Of a stretch of DNA of 43,039 nt, positions 1 through 6,328 are shown one piece after another. Origin of the DNA: Rubrivivax sp. (GTDB lineage Bacteria > Pseudomonadota > Gammaproteobacteria > Burkholderiales > Burkholderiaceae_C); the NCBI GenBank assembly GCA_027487905.1, contig JAIYCR010000059.1, positions 1 through 43,039 on the forward strand, in the 5' to 3' direction. Numbering within the stretch: the stretch's first letter is position 1; each line of letters opens with the position of its first letter. Below the pieces are notes generated by a model that saw only the letters and a list, made by a program, of their open reading frames with translations, was not told the origin of the DNA and did no database searches. A program made the position numbers and the translations under genes.

Positions 1-1248
1 GCCGAAGTAGGCGTGCAGGTGGGTGGCGTTGCGCACGCCGGGGAAGACGATCGGGTCGTCGAAGTTCATGTGCGAGAACTCGCACGAGGTGCGCATGTTG
101 CCCACCTGGTCGCCCCCGGGCGGCAGGGTGGGCAGCGCGGTCGGCTCGGTGAGCGCAGTGGAAATGCCCGGTGAACCGCGCGGGATGAGCGCGACGTTGA
201 CCACCGGCATGTTGCCGGTCATGGCCGGTTGGGTCAGGGGGGCGAGGGTGCCGGGGGTGGGCGCCGGGGCCGGGGCCGGGGCCGGGGCGGGTGCGGGTGC
301 GGGTGCGGGTGCGGGCGCGGGTGCGGGTGCGGGTGCGGGTGCGGGTGCGGGTGCGGGTGCGGGTGCGGGTGCGGGTGCGGGTGCAGGTGCAGGTGCAGGT
401 GCAGGTGCAGGTGCAGGTGCAGGTGCAGGTGCAGGTGCAGGTGCCGGTGCCGGTGCCGGAGCGGGCGCAGGGGCCGGAGCAGGCGCAGGCGCAGGCGCCG
501 GGGCCGGCGCCGTGGTCGTCGTCGGCGTCGGCGTGGTGGTCACCGGCGCGGTGGTCGTGGTCGTGGTCGTGCGCACGAAGCTCAGCCGGTCGATGTCGGC
601 CGAGGGCAGGTCGCTGGCATCGCGCTGGATGCGGACCACGTTCGTGCCGGGCTTGAGCGTCACCACCAGCGAGGTGCGCTGGATGAAGCGGTTCCAGCCC
701 CCGGTGTTGGCCAGGCGCAGCTGCTGCACCTTGGTGCCGTTCAGGTAAAGGCTCAGGTTGCGGGCGGAGATGTTGCCGTTGGAGTGCCGAACGGTCAGGC
801 GGAACTCACCGCCCACCGCGTCGTCGACGCGGAACTCCATGAACGCGCCCTGGATGTGCATCCAGCCCACGCTCTTGCCGGTGGTGGCATTGCTCGCGCT
901 GAGCAGGCGGGCGCCGCCGCCGAGCACCGCATCGTCGGCGTCGACCATCAGCGTGGTGGGAAGGGCGGTGGTCGTCGCCGCTGCGGCGCGCAGGTCGCGG
1001 GCGGCGTCGCCCACGTCGGCTTCGGGCTGCGTGGCCACTTCGCCGGGGATGTCCACCAGCGGGGTGGGCTCCGAAGAGATGGCCTGAAGCGCGACGGCAG
1101 CCGTCGGCGGTGCGGGGGTGGAGGCATCAGCGGCCAGAGGGGCGGCAGGGTCGCCGGGGCCGGCGCCGCCGCAAGCGGCCACCATCGCGCAGGCAGCGGA
1201 GATCTGGGCGAGGCGGAACCAGCGTTGGCGCGTGGTGGAGTGGGTCAT
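1..1248 (-). CDS. Lipoprotein with CBM-like module, Ala-Pro linker and DUF1996 domain (C-terminus outside window)
   Basis: The gene runs off the left edge, so only its first 416 codons are present. The ATG at 1248 follows a GAGGA Shine-Dalgarno by about 8 bases. Residues 1-26 form a lipoprotein signal ending in the lipobox VAAC (Cys26). Residues ~96-232 look like a CBM6/CBM35-type beta-sandwich: a TGGWNRF strand, 'LKPGTNVVRI' and a closing 'ADIDRLSFV'. A Thr-rich stretch leads into an 84-residue Ala-Pro linker (residues 247-330). The last visible residues, ~370-416, carry 'HMNFDDPIVFPG' and 'HLHAYFG', typical of the start of DUF1996, a domain of unknown activity common in fungal and bacterial secreted proteins. 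It is probably an outer-membrane-anchored polysaccharide-binding or degrading protein. The domain calls are from pattern recognition; the substrate is unknown. Confidence 0.85.
   Translation of the reverse strand, partial: MTHSTTRQRWFRLAQISAACAMVAACGGAGPGDPAAPLAADASTPAPPTAAVALQAISSEPTPLVDIPGEVATQPEADVGDAARDLRAAAATTTALPTTLMVDADDAVLGGGARLLSASNATTGKSVGWMHIQGAFMEFRVDDAVGGEFRLTVRHSNGNISARNLSLYLNGTKVQQLRLANTGGWNRFIQRTSLVVTLKPGTNVVRIQRDASDLPSADIDRLSFVRTTTTTTTAPVTTTPTPTTTTAPAPAPAPAPAPAPAPAPAPAPAPAPAPAPAPAPAPAPAPAPAPAPAPAPAPAPAPAPAPAPAPAPAPAPAPAPAPAPAPAPAPTPGTLAPLTQPAMTGNMPVVNVALIPRGSPGISTALTEPTALPTLPPGGDQVGNMRTSCEFSHMNFDDPIVFPGVRNATHLHAYFG
259..510 (-). repeat. 42-copy hexanucleotide repeat encoding an (Ala-Pro)42 linker
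   Basis: A 252-base tract of 6-base units reads as Ala-Pro 42 times on the minus strand. On the plus strand the units fall into blocks: GGGGCC-like near 261-288, GGTGCG from about 289 to 382, GGTGCA to about 440, then GGTGCC and mixed variants. The blocks suggest local unit duplication by slippage. Because the unit is two codons, length changes keep the frame, so linker length would vary without switching the gene off. Confidence 0.95.
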
Positions 1249-1608
1249 CGAAAACGTCCTCGAAGCGGAAAGCGAGCGGTGGTGATGGCGCTCGGACTGA
1301 CCGGCTTGCGGTCCTCACGCCATGCAGAAAACTGCGATGGGTGGACGCTATCGGGACGGGTTTGCTGCTTGGGTAAGCCAATGTGAGCAGGTGCAAGCCC
1401 TGTCGATCACGGGTTTACGCTTCCCCCCTGTTTAGGGGGTATGTGGCTGTGACGAACTTGGCAAACGACCGGGCTTGCCGGCGTTTTGAAAGGCTGTCGG
1501 CACCGATGGGACGAACTTGAGCCCTGATCCCGACTGTTACCGCTGACACCACTGGGATCGGCGGCGCCAGGTGGTGCGCTGACCCCGCCCCGACCCTCCC
1601 GGGCCGGC
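1249..1608. other. 360-base intergenic region
   Basis: This lies between the small gene ending at 1609 and the lipoprotein gene starting at 1248, both on the minus strand. No reading frame here looks coding. It should hold the lipoprotein promoter; the only structured element I see is the GC-rich inverted repeat at 1424-1439. Confidence 0.6.
1424..1439. promoter_or_regulatory. Inverted repeat CCCCC-N6-GGGGG, possible operator
   Basis: CCCCC TGTTTA GGGGG lies about 176 bases upstream of the lipoprotein start. No T-run follows on either strand, so it is not a standard terminator. A close relative occurs at 18376-18391, upstream of another gene and in the same orientation relative to that gene. 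A protein-binding site is an inference. Confidence 0.35.
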
Positions 1609-1986
1609 TCAGGCCTCGTCGGCCTCGATGCGCAGCGACACCCGCTGCGCCACATGCACCTCGCCGCTCAGCTGCAGGCGAAGCGCCTCGCCGATGGGCA
1701 CGCGGCGCCGGAAATGCATCTCCAGCGTGTCGGTGGCGCCGGGGTTGTGGGTGGCCGTCTGCCGCTGCCATTCGCGCTGGCCATCGGCCAGCACCGTCAG
1801 GCGGTGCCAGGCGTCGCTGCGCGGCTCGCGCAGGCGCACGGTCATCGTGCAGGTGATGTCGAACACCCGTTCGCGGCTGGCGTGCGGCGGAATGTCCAGC
1901 TTCACCAGCGAAGCCGGGCCCGCCTGCGCCTGCCAGCGCTCGGGCCCCTGCCCCGTGGGCGCCGCCGACCGCGCCTTGACGTTCAA
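1609..1986 (-). CDS. Small protein of unknown function coupled to hutG
   Basis: 125 residues. The start is a TTG at 1986 whose last two bases lie inside the hutG stop codon (TTGA overlap). A perfect GGAGG sits 5 bases upstream, inside the last codons of hutG, which decides this start and implies translational coupling. The protein is rich in alternating hydrophobic/charged stretches such as 'VFDITCTMTVRL' and 'LRLQLSGEVHVAQRVSLRIE', which suggests an all-beta fold. There is no signal peptide or membrane segment. I do not recognise the family. Its coupling to N-formylglutamate deformylase suggests it acts with or alongside that enzyme, but this is only context. Confidence 0.75.
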   Translation of the reverse strand: MNVKARSAAPTGQGPERWQAQAGPASLVKLDIPPHASRERVFDITCTMTVRLREPRSDAWHRLTVLADGQREWQRQTATHNPGATDTLEMHFRRRVPIGEALRLQLSGEVHVAQRVSLRIEADEA

Positions 1987-2795
1987 GCCGGCCTCCACTG
2001 CGCCAGCGTGTCCACCAGCCGCTCGAGCAGCGGGCGAACCTGCGCGGCGCTCGCGTCCGACCAGGCCACCGCCGCCTCGTCCATGTAGGCGCGCCAGCAC
2101 ATCTCCAGCTGCACCGCGTGGACGCCCTGCTGCGGCTGGCCGTGCCGGCGGGTGATGTAGCCGCCCTTGAAGCGCTCGTCGATGACGCAGCCATAGGCGC
2201 CACCGGCGCAGGCCGCCCACACCGCCTCGCGCAGCGAAGGCGCGCAGCTGCTGCCGCCTGCCGTGCCCAGGTTCAGGTGCGGCAAGGTGCCCTCGAAGAG
2301 CCAGGGCAGCTCGCTTCGGATGCTGTGGGCATCCAGCAGCACCGCATGGCCGTGAAGCTGCCGAAGCCGCTGCAGCTCCGATTCCAGCGCCGCGTGGTAA
2401 GGCCGCCAGTGGCGCTCCACCCGCTGCGCCTGTTCGGCCGCATCCGGCTCGCAGCCCGGCCGGTAGAGCGGCTCCCCGGTGAAGAAGGTGCGCGGGCACA
2501 GCCCGGTGTTGTTCTGCCCCGCGTACATGGGCGTGTCGTCCGGCGGGCGGTTCAGGTCGATCAGGTAGCGGCTGTAGCGCGGCAGCAGCAAGCCGGCACC
2601 CCGCTCCACCACGAAGGCATAGAGCCGCTCGAGATACCAGTCCGTGTCTTCCACCCCGAGCGCGCGCGGCACCAGGCGCCCCTGAAGCGCCTCGGGCAGC
2701 TCGCGGCCGCAGTGCGGCACGCTCACCAGCAAGGGCGTGGAGCCGGGCAGCAGGGTGTATGCGGGGCCTTCGCCCGCACCGGTTTGAGCTTGCAT
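1983..2795 (-). CDS. hutG: N-formylglutamate deformylase
   Basis: 270 residues, the usual length for HutG. It hydrolyses N-formyl-L-glutamate to glutamate and formate, the last step of the five-step histidine degradation pathway, in the cytoplasm. Recognisable features are 'LLVSVPHCGRELP' near the N-terminus, 'DTDWYLERLY', 'SRYLIDLNRPP', 'LLDAHSIRS' with the DxHS metal/active-site motif, and 'YITRRHG'. The ATG at 2795 is preferred over an in-frame TTG 18 bases upstream. No other hut genes are nearby; the gene is followed only by the small coupled gene, so an isolated role in formylglutamate or related formyl-amino-acid hydrolysis is also possible. Confidence 0.92.
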   Translation of the reverse strand: MQAQTGAGEGPAYTLLPGSTPLLVSVPHCGRELPEALQGRLVPRALGVEDTDWYLERLYAFVVERGAGLLLPRYSRYLIDLNRPPDDTPMYAGQNNTGLCPRTFFTGEPLYRPGCEPDAAEQAQRVERHWRPYHAALESELQRLRQLHGHAVLLDAHSIRSELPWLFEGTLPHLNLGTAGGSSCAPSLREAVWAACAGGAYGCVIDERFKGGYITRRHGQPQQGVHAVQLEMCWRAYMDEAAVAWSDASAAQVRPLLERLVDTLAQWRPA

Positions 2796-2902
2796 GGGGC
2801 GATGTTTCCACAACCGGCGCGGTGGGCCGGGCGGTGGGGTGGGCGGTGGGACGGGAGGGTTGGCGGGGCCGGCGGGCCGGTTGCCTGTAGCATCCCGCCC
2901 CT

Positions 2903-3209
2903 CTCCTCGTAGTTCAATGGATAGAACGAGCGCCTCCTGAAACGCAAGGCTTGGGCAGCCGGCCGCGAAAGCGCCGGCTGAATGGGGTCAAAGTCGGTGA
3001 ACCCTTCCGCACCCCCGGGTGCCTGGCAACGCCGAGCCAAGCCGGTCGCAAGCCGACCGGAAGGTGTAGAGACTAGACGGCCCCCGCCTGTCGGCCCCCC
3101 GGCCCATGGCGAAGGCATAGTCCAGACCACGAACGCGCTGCGGCGCGGTGGCGAAAGCCAAAGTGGGATGAAGCGCTAGATACAGGTTCGATTCCTGTCG
3201 AGGGGACCA
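2903..3209 (+). tRNA. tRNA-Arg(CCT), interrupted by a group I intron in the anticodon loop
   Basis: The exons 2903-2938 and 3171-3209 join into a 75-nt tRNA with encoded CCA. The acceptor stem is 2903-2909 with 3199-3205 (one G-U pair). The D stem is GTTC/GAAC. The anticodon stem AGCGC/GCGCT (2929-2933 with 3173-3177) is perfect and closes the loop C-T-CCT-A-A. The T stem is ACAGG/CCTGT with loop TTCGATT. The intron lies directly after the third anticodon base (T2938). A TAGCAT hexamer at 2888-2893 is a plausible -10. Standard tRNA scans may miss this gene because of the insertion. Confidence 0.95.
2939..3170 (+). ncRNA. Self-splicing group I intron (IC3-like) in tRNA-Arg
   Basis: 232 nt with no open reading frame of note. 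The internal guide GGG (2953-2955) can pair with the anticodon CCT, giving the required U-G pair at the 5' splice site. The intron ends in G3170, the expected omega-G. P2 is a GAAA-capped hairpin at 2956-2980. Core blocks match those I know from the Azoarcus tRNA-Ile intron: 'TGGCAACGCCGAGCCAAGC' near 3023-3041, 'AAGGTGTAGAGACTAGACGG' at 3061-3080 and 'GAAGGCATAGTCCAG' at 3111-3125, followed by a GAAA-capped P9-like hairpin near 3149-3160. Splicing itself is inferred from this family match. Confidence 0.93.
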
Positions 3210-3239
3210 ATCGCGGCCCGGAATCGGCCAGCCAGGGCG

Positions 3240-3434
3240 TCAACGCGGTTCAGCTGCGGGGAAAGTGGCCTTGGCGCCCGGCGGCGCGGCCTCCTGCGTG
3301 CCGGCAGCCAATGGCGGCGGGTCGGCGGGTGCCGGGGACGACGGCGGGCGCTTCTGCCCGAAGATCAGGAAGCCTCGGCCCAGCACCTCACGTACCCGTT
3401 CGGGGCTGGCCTTGCCTAGATACGTCATCGCCAT
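3240..3434 (-). CDS. Small Pro-rich protein of unknown function, copy 1 of a tandem pair
   Basis: 64 residues from the ATG at 3434, or 62 from the ATG at 3428. GGAGG sits 3 bases before the first and 9 before the second, so the second is the more likely start. A short N-terminal segment 'ASPERVREVLGRGFLIFGQKR' aligned with copy 2 gives a shared pattern of V-x-E-[VI]-LGRG-x-L-[VI]-F followed by KRPPSSPAPADPPPLA. The C-terminal third is Ala/Pro-rich and probably disordered. There is no signal peptide or membrane segment. I do not recognise the family. It sits just downstream of, and convergent with, the intron-split tRNA-Arg. Conservation between the two copies is the main sign that it is a real gene. 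Confidence 0.6.
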   Translation of the reverse strand: MAMTYLGKASPERVREVLGRGFLIFGQKRPPSSPAPADPPPLAAGTQEAAPPGAKATFPAAEPR

Positions 3435-3473
3435 GCGCCTCCGGAATGAAACAGCAGAAGGTCGGCCAAGGCG

Positions 3474-3674
3474 TCAACGCGGGTCGGCTGCGGGTGTATC
3501 CGAGGCATCCGGAGCAGGCTCCTGCGAGCCGTCCACAGGAGCGACAGCCAACGGCGGCGGGTCGGCGGGTGCCGGGGATGAAGGTGGGCGCTTGTACGCA
3601 AAGACCAGGGAGCCCCTGCCAAGAATCTCGGCCACCTCGTCACGAGTCAGGGTCCGTCCTATCGGCATAGCCAT
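3474..3674 (-). CDS. Small Pro-rich protein of unknown function, copy 2 of a tandem pair
   Basis: 66 residues from the ATG at 3674; a second ATG two codons in (3668) matches the preferred start of copy 1. CGGGGG lies upstream as a weak Shine-Dalgarno. The N-terminal part contains 'RDEVAEILGRG' and 'LVFAYKR', aligned with copy 1, followed by the identical 15-residue stretch RPPSSPAPADPPPLA. The C-terminus again ends in 'A-[AD]-PR' and is Pro/Ala/Asp-rich. The two genes are 39 bases apart on the same strand and may be co-transcribed. The helix-like charged N-terminus could bind a partner or nucleic acid, but nothing in the sequence shows which. No function is assigned. Confidence 0.6.
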   Translation of the reverse strand: MAMPIGRTLTRDEVAEILGRGSLVFAYKRPPSSPAPADPPPLAVAPVDGSQEPAPDASDTPAADPR

Positions 3675-4317
3675 GCACCCCCGAAGTGAAAGGGCAGAAG
3701 GCCCGTGACCTATGGGCGGGCATCAATCGCCCATCACCCGATTCTCGACTTCGGGCTAGCCCTGCACAGCGTTCCGGCCGGGCAGCTACCCCCAGCCTTT
3801 CCGCGACCTTCTGCAAGCCCGACTGTACCGGCCAGGGCGGATCGGGCCTGCGAAAAACTGCAAGGGGGCGGGGTGGGCACCCCATCCTGTGCGCGCGCAC
3901 TCCCCACACAGAAAGGTGCAAGCCCCGTCAGGTCGGGTAACGGTCGGCTCCCCCTCTCGAGTCAACCACCTGCGCAGGGCAGGCTGGCCGTACTGCCCCT
4001 GACGAACCCCACCATGCAGCAAGGGGGGCCAACGGCCTATACGGTGGCACCCTTGACGCCGCGGCCACCGCTTGCACCCTCAAGTGGGCTTGCATCCCAA
4101 TTCTCGCAAATGCTCCGGGGCTGCGGTATCGGCCCTGTGTGCTCCTGCTGACATTCGGATGGTACTGACGCGGTTCGCCTCGCGGTCGGCAAGCGCCATT
4201 GGCCGCCACCACAGCTCCATCTCGCTTCGGCTCAGCATGACAGCAGACGGGCGGGGCACTTCCGCGATCCAGGTTGTTCCAACGTACCGGATATGGGACG
4301 ATTTTGAGGTGAATGCA
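3675..4317. other. 643 bases with no convincing gene
   Basis: Several frames stay open by chance of high GC, but none has a good start, a Shine-Dalgarno or a recognisable product. A minus-strand frame of about 84 codons (4080-4334) has GGAGG only 2 bases from its ATG and no family I know. The stretch may be decayed accessory DNA and must carry the promoter for the toxin-antitoxin pair. Confidence 0.55.
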
Positions 4318-4542
4318 TTGCACCCCTCCATCACCTCCGACCCCTTACGACGCGGCGGACGACCCTGTGTTCGCGACTTGCGAATCAGCGTGGGCGACGT
4401 CCTGGGCTGGATGGCTCAGGGGCGAACGCCTGAGGACATCGTCGCCGACTACCCCGAGCTGACGCTCGAGGATCTTCGGGCCTGCGTTGCGTACGCCGCC
4501 GAGCGGGAATTGCACGAGGTCCGGTTGGCCGCAGCGGTGTGA
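4318..4542 (+). CDS. DUF433-family antitoxin (VapB45-like)
   Basis: 74 residues from a TTG at 4318, with a GAGGTG Shine-Dalgarno 6 bases upstream; an in-frame GTG at 4309 is the alternative. It has the DUF433 pattern: 'ITSDPLRRGGRPCVRDLRISV' near the N-terminus, 'DVLGWMAQGRTPEDI', 'DYPELTLEDLRACVAYAAE'. DUF433 proteins are winged-helix-like antitoxins that bind both DNA and their cognate PIN-like toxin. The gene overlaps the toxin gene by 4 bases (GTGA), the normal antitoxin-first order, and probably represses its own operon. The family and pairing are well established; the target of the toxin is not known here. Confidence 0.85.
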   Translation: MHPSITSDPLRRGGRPCVRDLRISVGDVLGWMAQGRTPEDIVADYPELTLEDLRACVAYAAERELHEVRLAAAV

Positions 4543-4871
4543 AGCTGCTGCTGGACGAGAACCTTTCCCGGCGCCTCGTGCCCGCGCTGCAGGCCCGCTT
4601 TCCGGGCAGCAGTCAGGTGGCATTGCTCGGACTGGAGCGCGCCACCGACGTCCAGCTGTGCGAGTACGCCAGCCAGCACGGCTTCACGATATGCAGCAAC
4701 GACGACGACTTTCAGCGCCTGGTGGCTGCTCGCGGGTACCGCCCGAGGCTGATTCAGCTGGCTCTGGGCAACGTGAGCAACGACGTGGTGCTGGTGGCAC
4801 TGCTTGAGGCAGCCGACCGCCTGCATCTGGCCTTCGACGACCCGAACGCCGGCGTCGTCGTGATCGAGTGA
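4539..4871 (+). CDS. DUF5615 PIN-like toxin (VapC45-like)
   Basis: 110 residues from a GTG at 4539 inside the antitoxin stop region. The N-terminal 'LLLDENLS' carries the first acidic residue of the PIN-like site; 'FTICSNDDDF' carries the second acidic cluster, as in the DUF5615 (Mut7-C/PIN-like) family. This family supplies the toxin partner for DUF433 antitoxins and is presumed to be a ribonuclease. Length and motifs look intact, so the pair is probably functional. It stands at the edge of the restriction gene cluster, which is common for such modules. Confidence 0.85.
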   Translation: MKLLLDENLSRRLVPALQARFPGSSQVALLGLERATDVQLCEYASQHGFTICSNDDDFQRLVAARGYRPRLIQLALGNVSNDVVLVALLEAADRLHLAFDDPNAGVVVIE

Positions 4872-4923
4872 GCGGTCTCGGGGCACGGGCCAAACCCATC
4901 GATCGCCCGCGAGGGCCGAGCAG

Positions 4924-5130
4924 ATGCCATCCAACAGCGCCGCGTCACCCGTGTCCGTGGTCAACGTGATCGAGGCGGCACGGGAGTGGTCGAGCGCCTG
5001 TGCCCGCTGGAACTGCGACAACCTGATCCTCTTTCCGGATCGGATGGGCCTCGAAGCCACTCTGGAAATCGTATACAGCGAGGCCGTTGACTGGGTGAGC
5101 TGGGCGAAGACACACGGGGTGATCACTTAG
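4924..5130 (+). CDS. Small hypothetical protein
   Basis: 68 residues from the ATG at 4924, with a poorly placed GAGGG upstream. Third codon positions are mostly G/C as in neighbouring genes, and the protein has a plausible amphipathic middle ('EAAREWSSACARW', 'LEIVYSEAVDWVSWAKT'). No family is recognised. It follows the toxin gene by 52 bases and could be a third member of that transcription unit. Its end overlaps the end of the convergent gene at 5123-5341 by 8 bases. It may be spurious. Confidence 0.42.
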   Translation: MPSNSAASPVSVVNVIEAAREWSSACARWNCDNLILFPDRMGLEATLEIVYSEAVDWVSWAKTHGVIT

Positions 5131-5341
5131 CTGTCGTGGCGTCCGCAGGCGCAGAAGCGTCAGGTTGCTCGGCACCGCCGCCTTGGAGGATGGCCAAAAG
5201 GCGAGCCTGCTTCGCTGCGAGCGTCGGGTGGGTCGACGGCTGCGCCTCCATGATCTTGACCAGCGAGTCAACGATTTGATCGTGGGTGGGCTCGGCTTCC
5301 TCCGGTGTGGGGTCGGCGGTGTCGTCTGCGTCATTCGCCAT
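5123..5341 (-). CDS. Small acidic hypothetical protein downstream of mrr
   Basis: 72 residues from the ATG at 5341, with AGGAG 9 bases upstream. It has an acidic, Thr/Pro-rich N-terminus, then a helical segment 'DQIVDSLVKIMEAQ' and 'LAAKQARLLAILQGG', and an Ala/Pro/Thr-rich tail. There is no signal peptide. The gene lies 51 bases after the mrr stop on the same strand and may be the last gene of the restriction operon. A small palindrome (GGGTGC-TC-GCACCC, 5379-5392) sits in the gap. Function unknown; a modulator of the restriction system is a guess from position only. Confidence 0.6.
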   Translation of the reverse strand: MANDADDTADPTPEEAEPTHDQIVDSLVKIMEAQPSTHPTLAAKQARLLAILQGGGAEQPDASAPADATTAK

Positions 5342-5392
5342 GGGTGCTTGCTCCTGTTGGGTTTGGGTTGGACTGCCCGGGTGCTCGCACCC

Positions 5393-6328
5393 TCAACCAT
5401 CGAAAAAGTCTTCATCGACACGCTGCAGGCGCAGCACGTCCTCATCACGGCAACCGACGTTGTAGCGAATCATCAAACGGGCGAGCTGCAGGCCGTCGAT
5501 GAGCACGATGCGCGAGCCCAGGCCGCGGGCGGTGTCGATGGCTGGCTGGCTGAAGCCGGAGGTGGTGACGAAGATGCCCTTGTGCGCCTTCTTCAAGCTG
5601 AGTGCGCCGTAGAAATCGCGGATGGCGCCGGCGCCGATGTTGTTGCCTTCGGCGTATCGCTTGGCCTGCACGAAGATCTGGTCGACGCCCAGCGGGTCCT
5701 GGTCGATGACGCCGTCCACGCCGTCGTCGCCGCTCTGGCCCAGCGCGCGCCCTGCCCCTTCGGACGTGCCGCCGTAGCCCATGGCCAGGAGCAGCTCGAC
5801 GATGAGCTTCTCGAAGAAGGCGGGTGTGGCCCGGCGCACCCGGTCCAGCAGGTCGGCGGCGAGAGCGGCGGTGATGGCGGCATGGGCGCTGCGAAGCGCC
5901 TCATCCGGCGTCTCGGCGATGGTTGCGGGGCCCGAGGGTTCCGGTGCCGTCTCACAAGGCTGGACGACGGCTGCGGCGTCGGTGTCGCTCGCCTTGGCCT
6001 TGAAGTCCTGGAACTCCGGGAAACGGTCGAGGTAGGCCTTGTCGATCTTCGCAGCGGCATCGGCCAGCGCGGCCTGCCCGCGTGGGGTGATGCGGAAGTG
6101 CCCGCGGCGGGTGGCTTCGGCCAGGCCGGCCTTCACCAGATAGGTCTTCGCCCAGTTCACCCGGTTGGCGAAGGTGGTCTGCTTGCCGCTGGGCAGCAAA
6201 CGCGCTCGTTCCTCGGCGGTGAGGGCCAGTTGGTCGGCCAGCCGCTCGACGACTTCGGCGATGCGGGCTTCACCGGCGGCTGCGCAGGCGAGGACCGGAC
6301 GCATGAGGGCTTGGTAATCGGGAATCAC
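5393..6328 (-). CDS. mrr: Mrr-type restriction endonuclease
   Basis: 311 residues from the GTG at 6328, which overlaps the hsdR stop by 4 bases (GTGA). 'IPDYQALMRPVL' at the N-terminus is the usual Mrr start, followed by the N-terminal winged-helix domain (to ~residue 105). A linker leads to the C-terminal PD-(D/E)xK nuclease domain, with 'FFEKLIVELLLAMGYGG' (171-187), 'DDGVDGVI' (Asp205) and the QAK signature (221-223). 'GIFVTTSGFS' completes the fold. Mrr cuts methylated DNA in E. coli. Its position as fourth gene of an hsd operon suggests co-regulation with the type I system; it might widen restriction to foreign modified DNA. All expected catalytic residues are present. Confidence 0.92.
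   Translation of the reverse strand: MIPDYQALMRPVLACAAAGEARIAEVVERLADQLALTAEERARLLPSGKQTTFANRVNWAKTYLVKAGLAEATRRGHFRITPRGQAALADAAAKIDKAYLDRFPEFQDFKAKASDTDAAAVVQPCETAPEPSGPATIAETPDEALRSAHAAITAALAADLLDRVRRATPAFFEKLIVELLLAMGYGGTSEGAGRALGQSGDDGVDGVIDQDPLGVDQIFVQAKRYAEGNNIGAGAIRDFYGALSLKKAHKGIFVTTSGFSQPAIDTARGLGSRIVLIDGLQLARLMIRYNVGCRDEDVLRLQRVDEDFFDG

Larger units (their letters stand above)
3226..3700. repeat. Tandem duplication (~235-base period) carrying two paralogous small genes
   Basis: Unit 1 (about 3226-3460) and unit 2 (about 3461-3700) share the downstream flank (GCGTCAACGCGG at 3237 and 3471), a central block encoding 'RPPSSPAPADPPPLA' in both, and the upstream flank (CAGAAGG after the start codons). 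The stop codons are exactly 234 bases apart. The copies have diverged in the N- and C-terminal coding parts, so the duplication is not recent. Confidence 0.85.

Noticed and set aside
23-748. Long plus-strand frames reading Gly-Ala, Arg-Cys-Gly and Val-Gln/Val-Arg repeats (229-1386, 291-656)
   Set aside because: They are the other frames of the Ala-Pro repeat in the minus-strand lipoprotein gene, which has a signal peptide, Shine-Dalgarno and recognisable domains.
4080-4334. 84-codon minus-strand frame divergent from the DUF433 gene
   Set aside because: The Shine-Dalgarno-like GGAGG is too close to the start, the frame overlaps the antitoxin start, and the product resembles nothing I know.
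4449-5448. Minus-strand frames opposite the DUF5615 toxin and the 68-residue gene
   Set aside because: Compositionally shadow-like and overlap a clear toxin-antitoxin pair.
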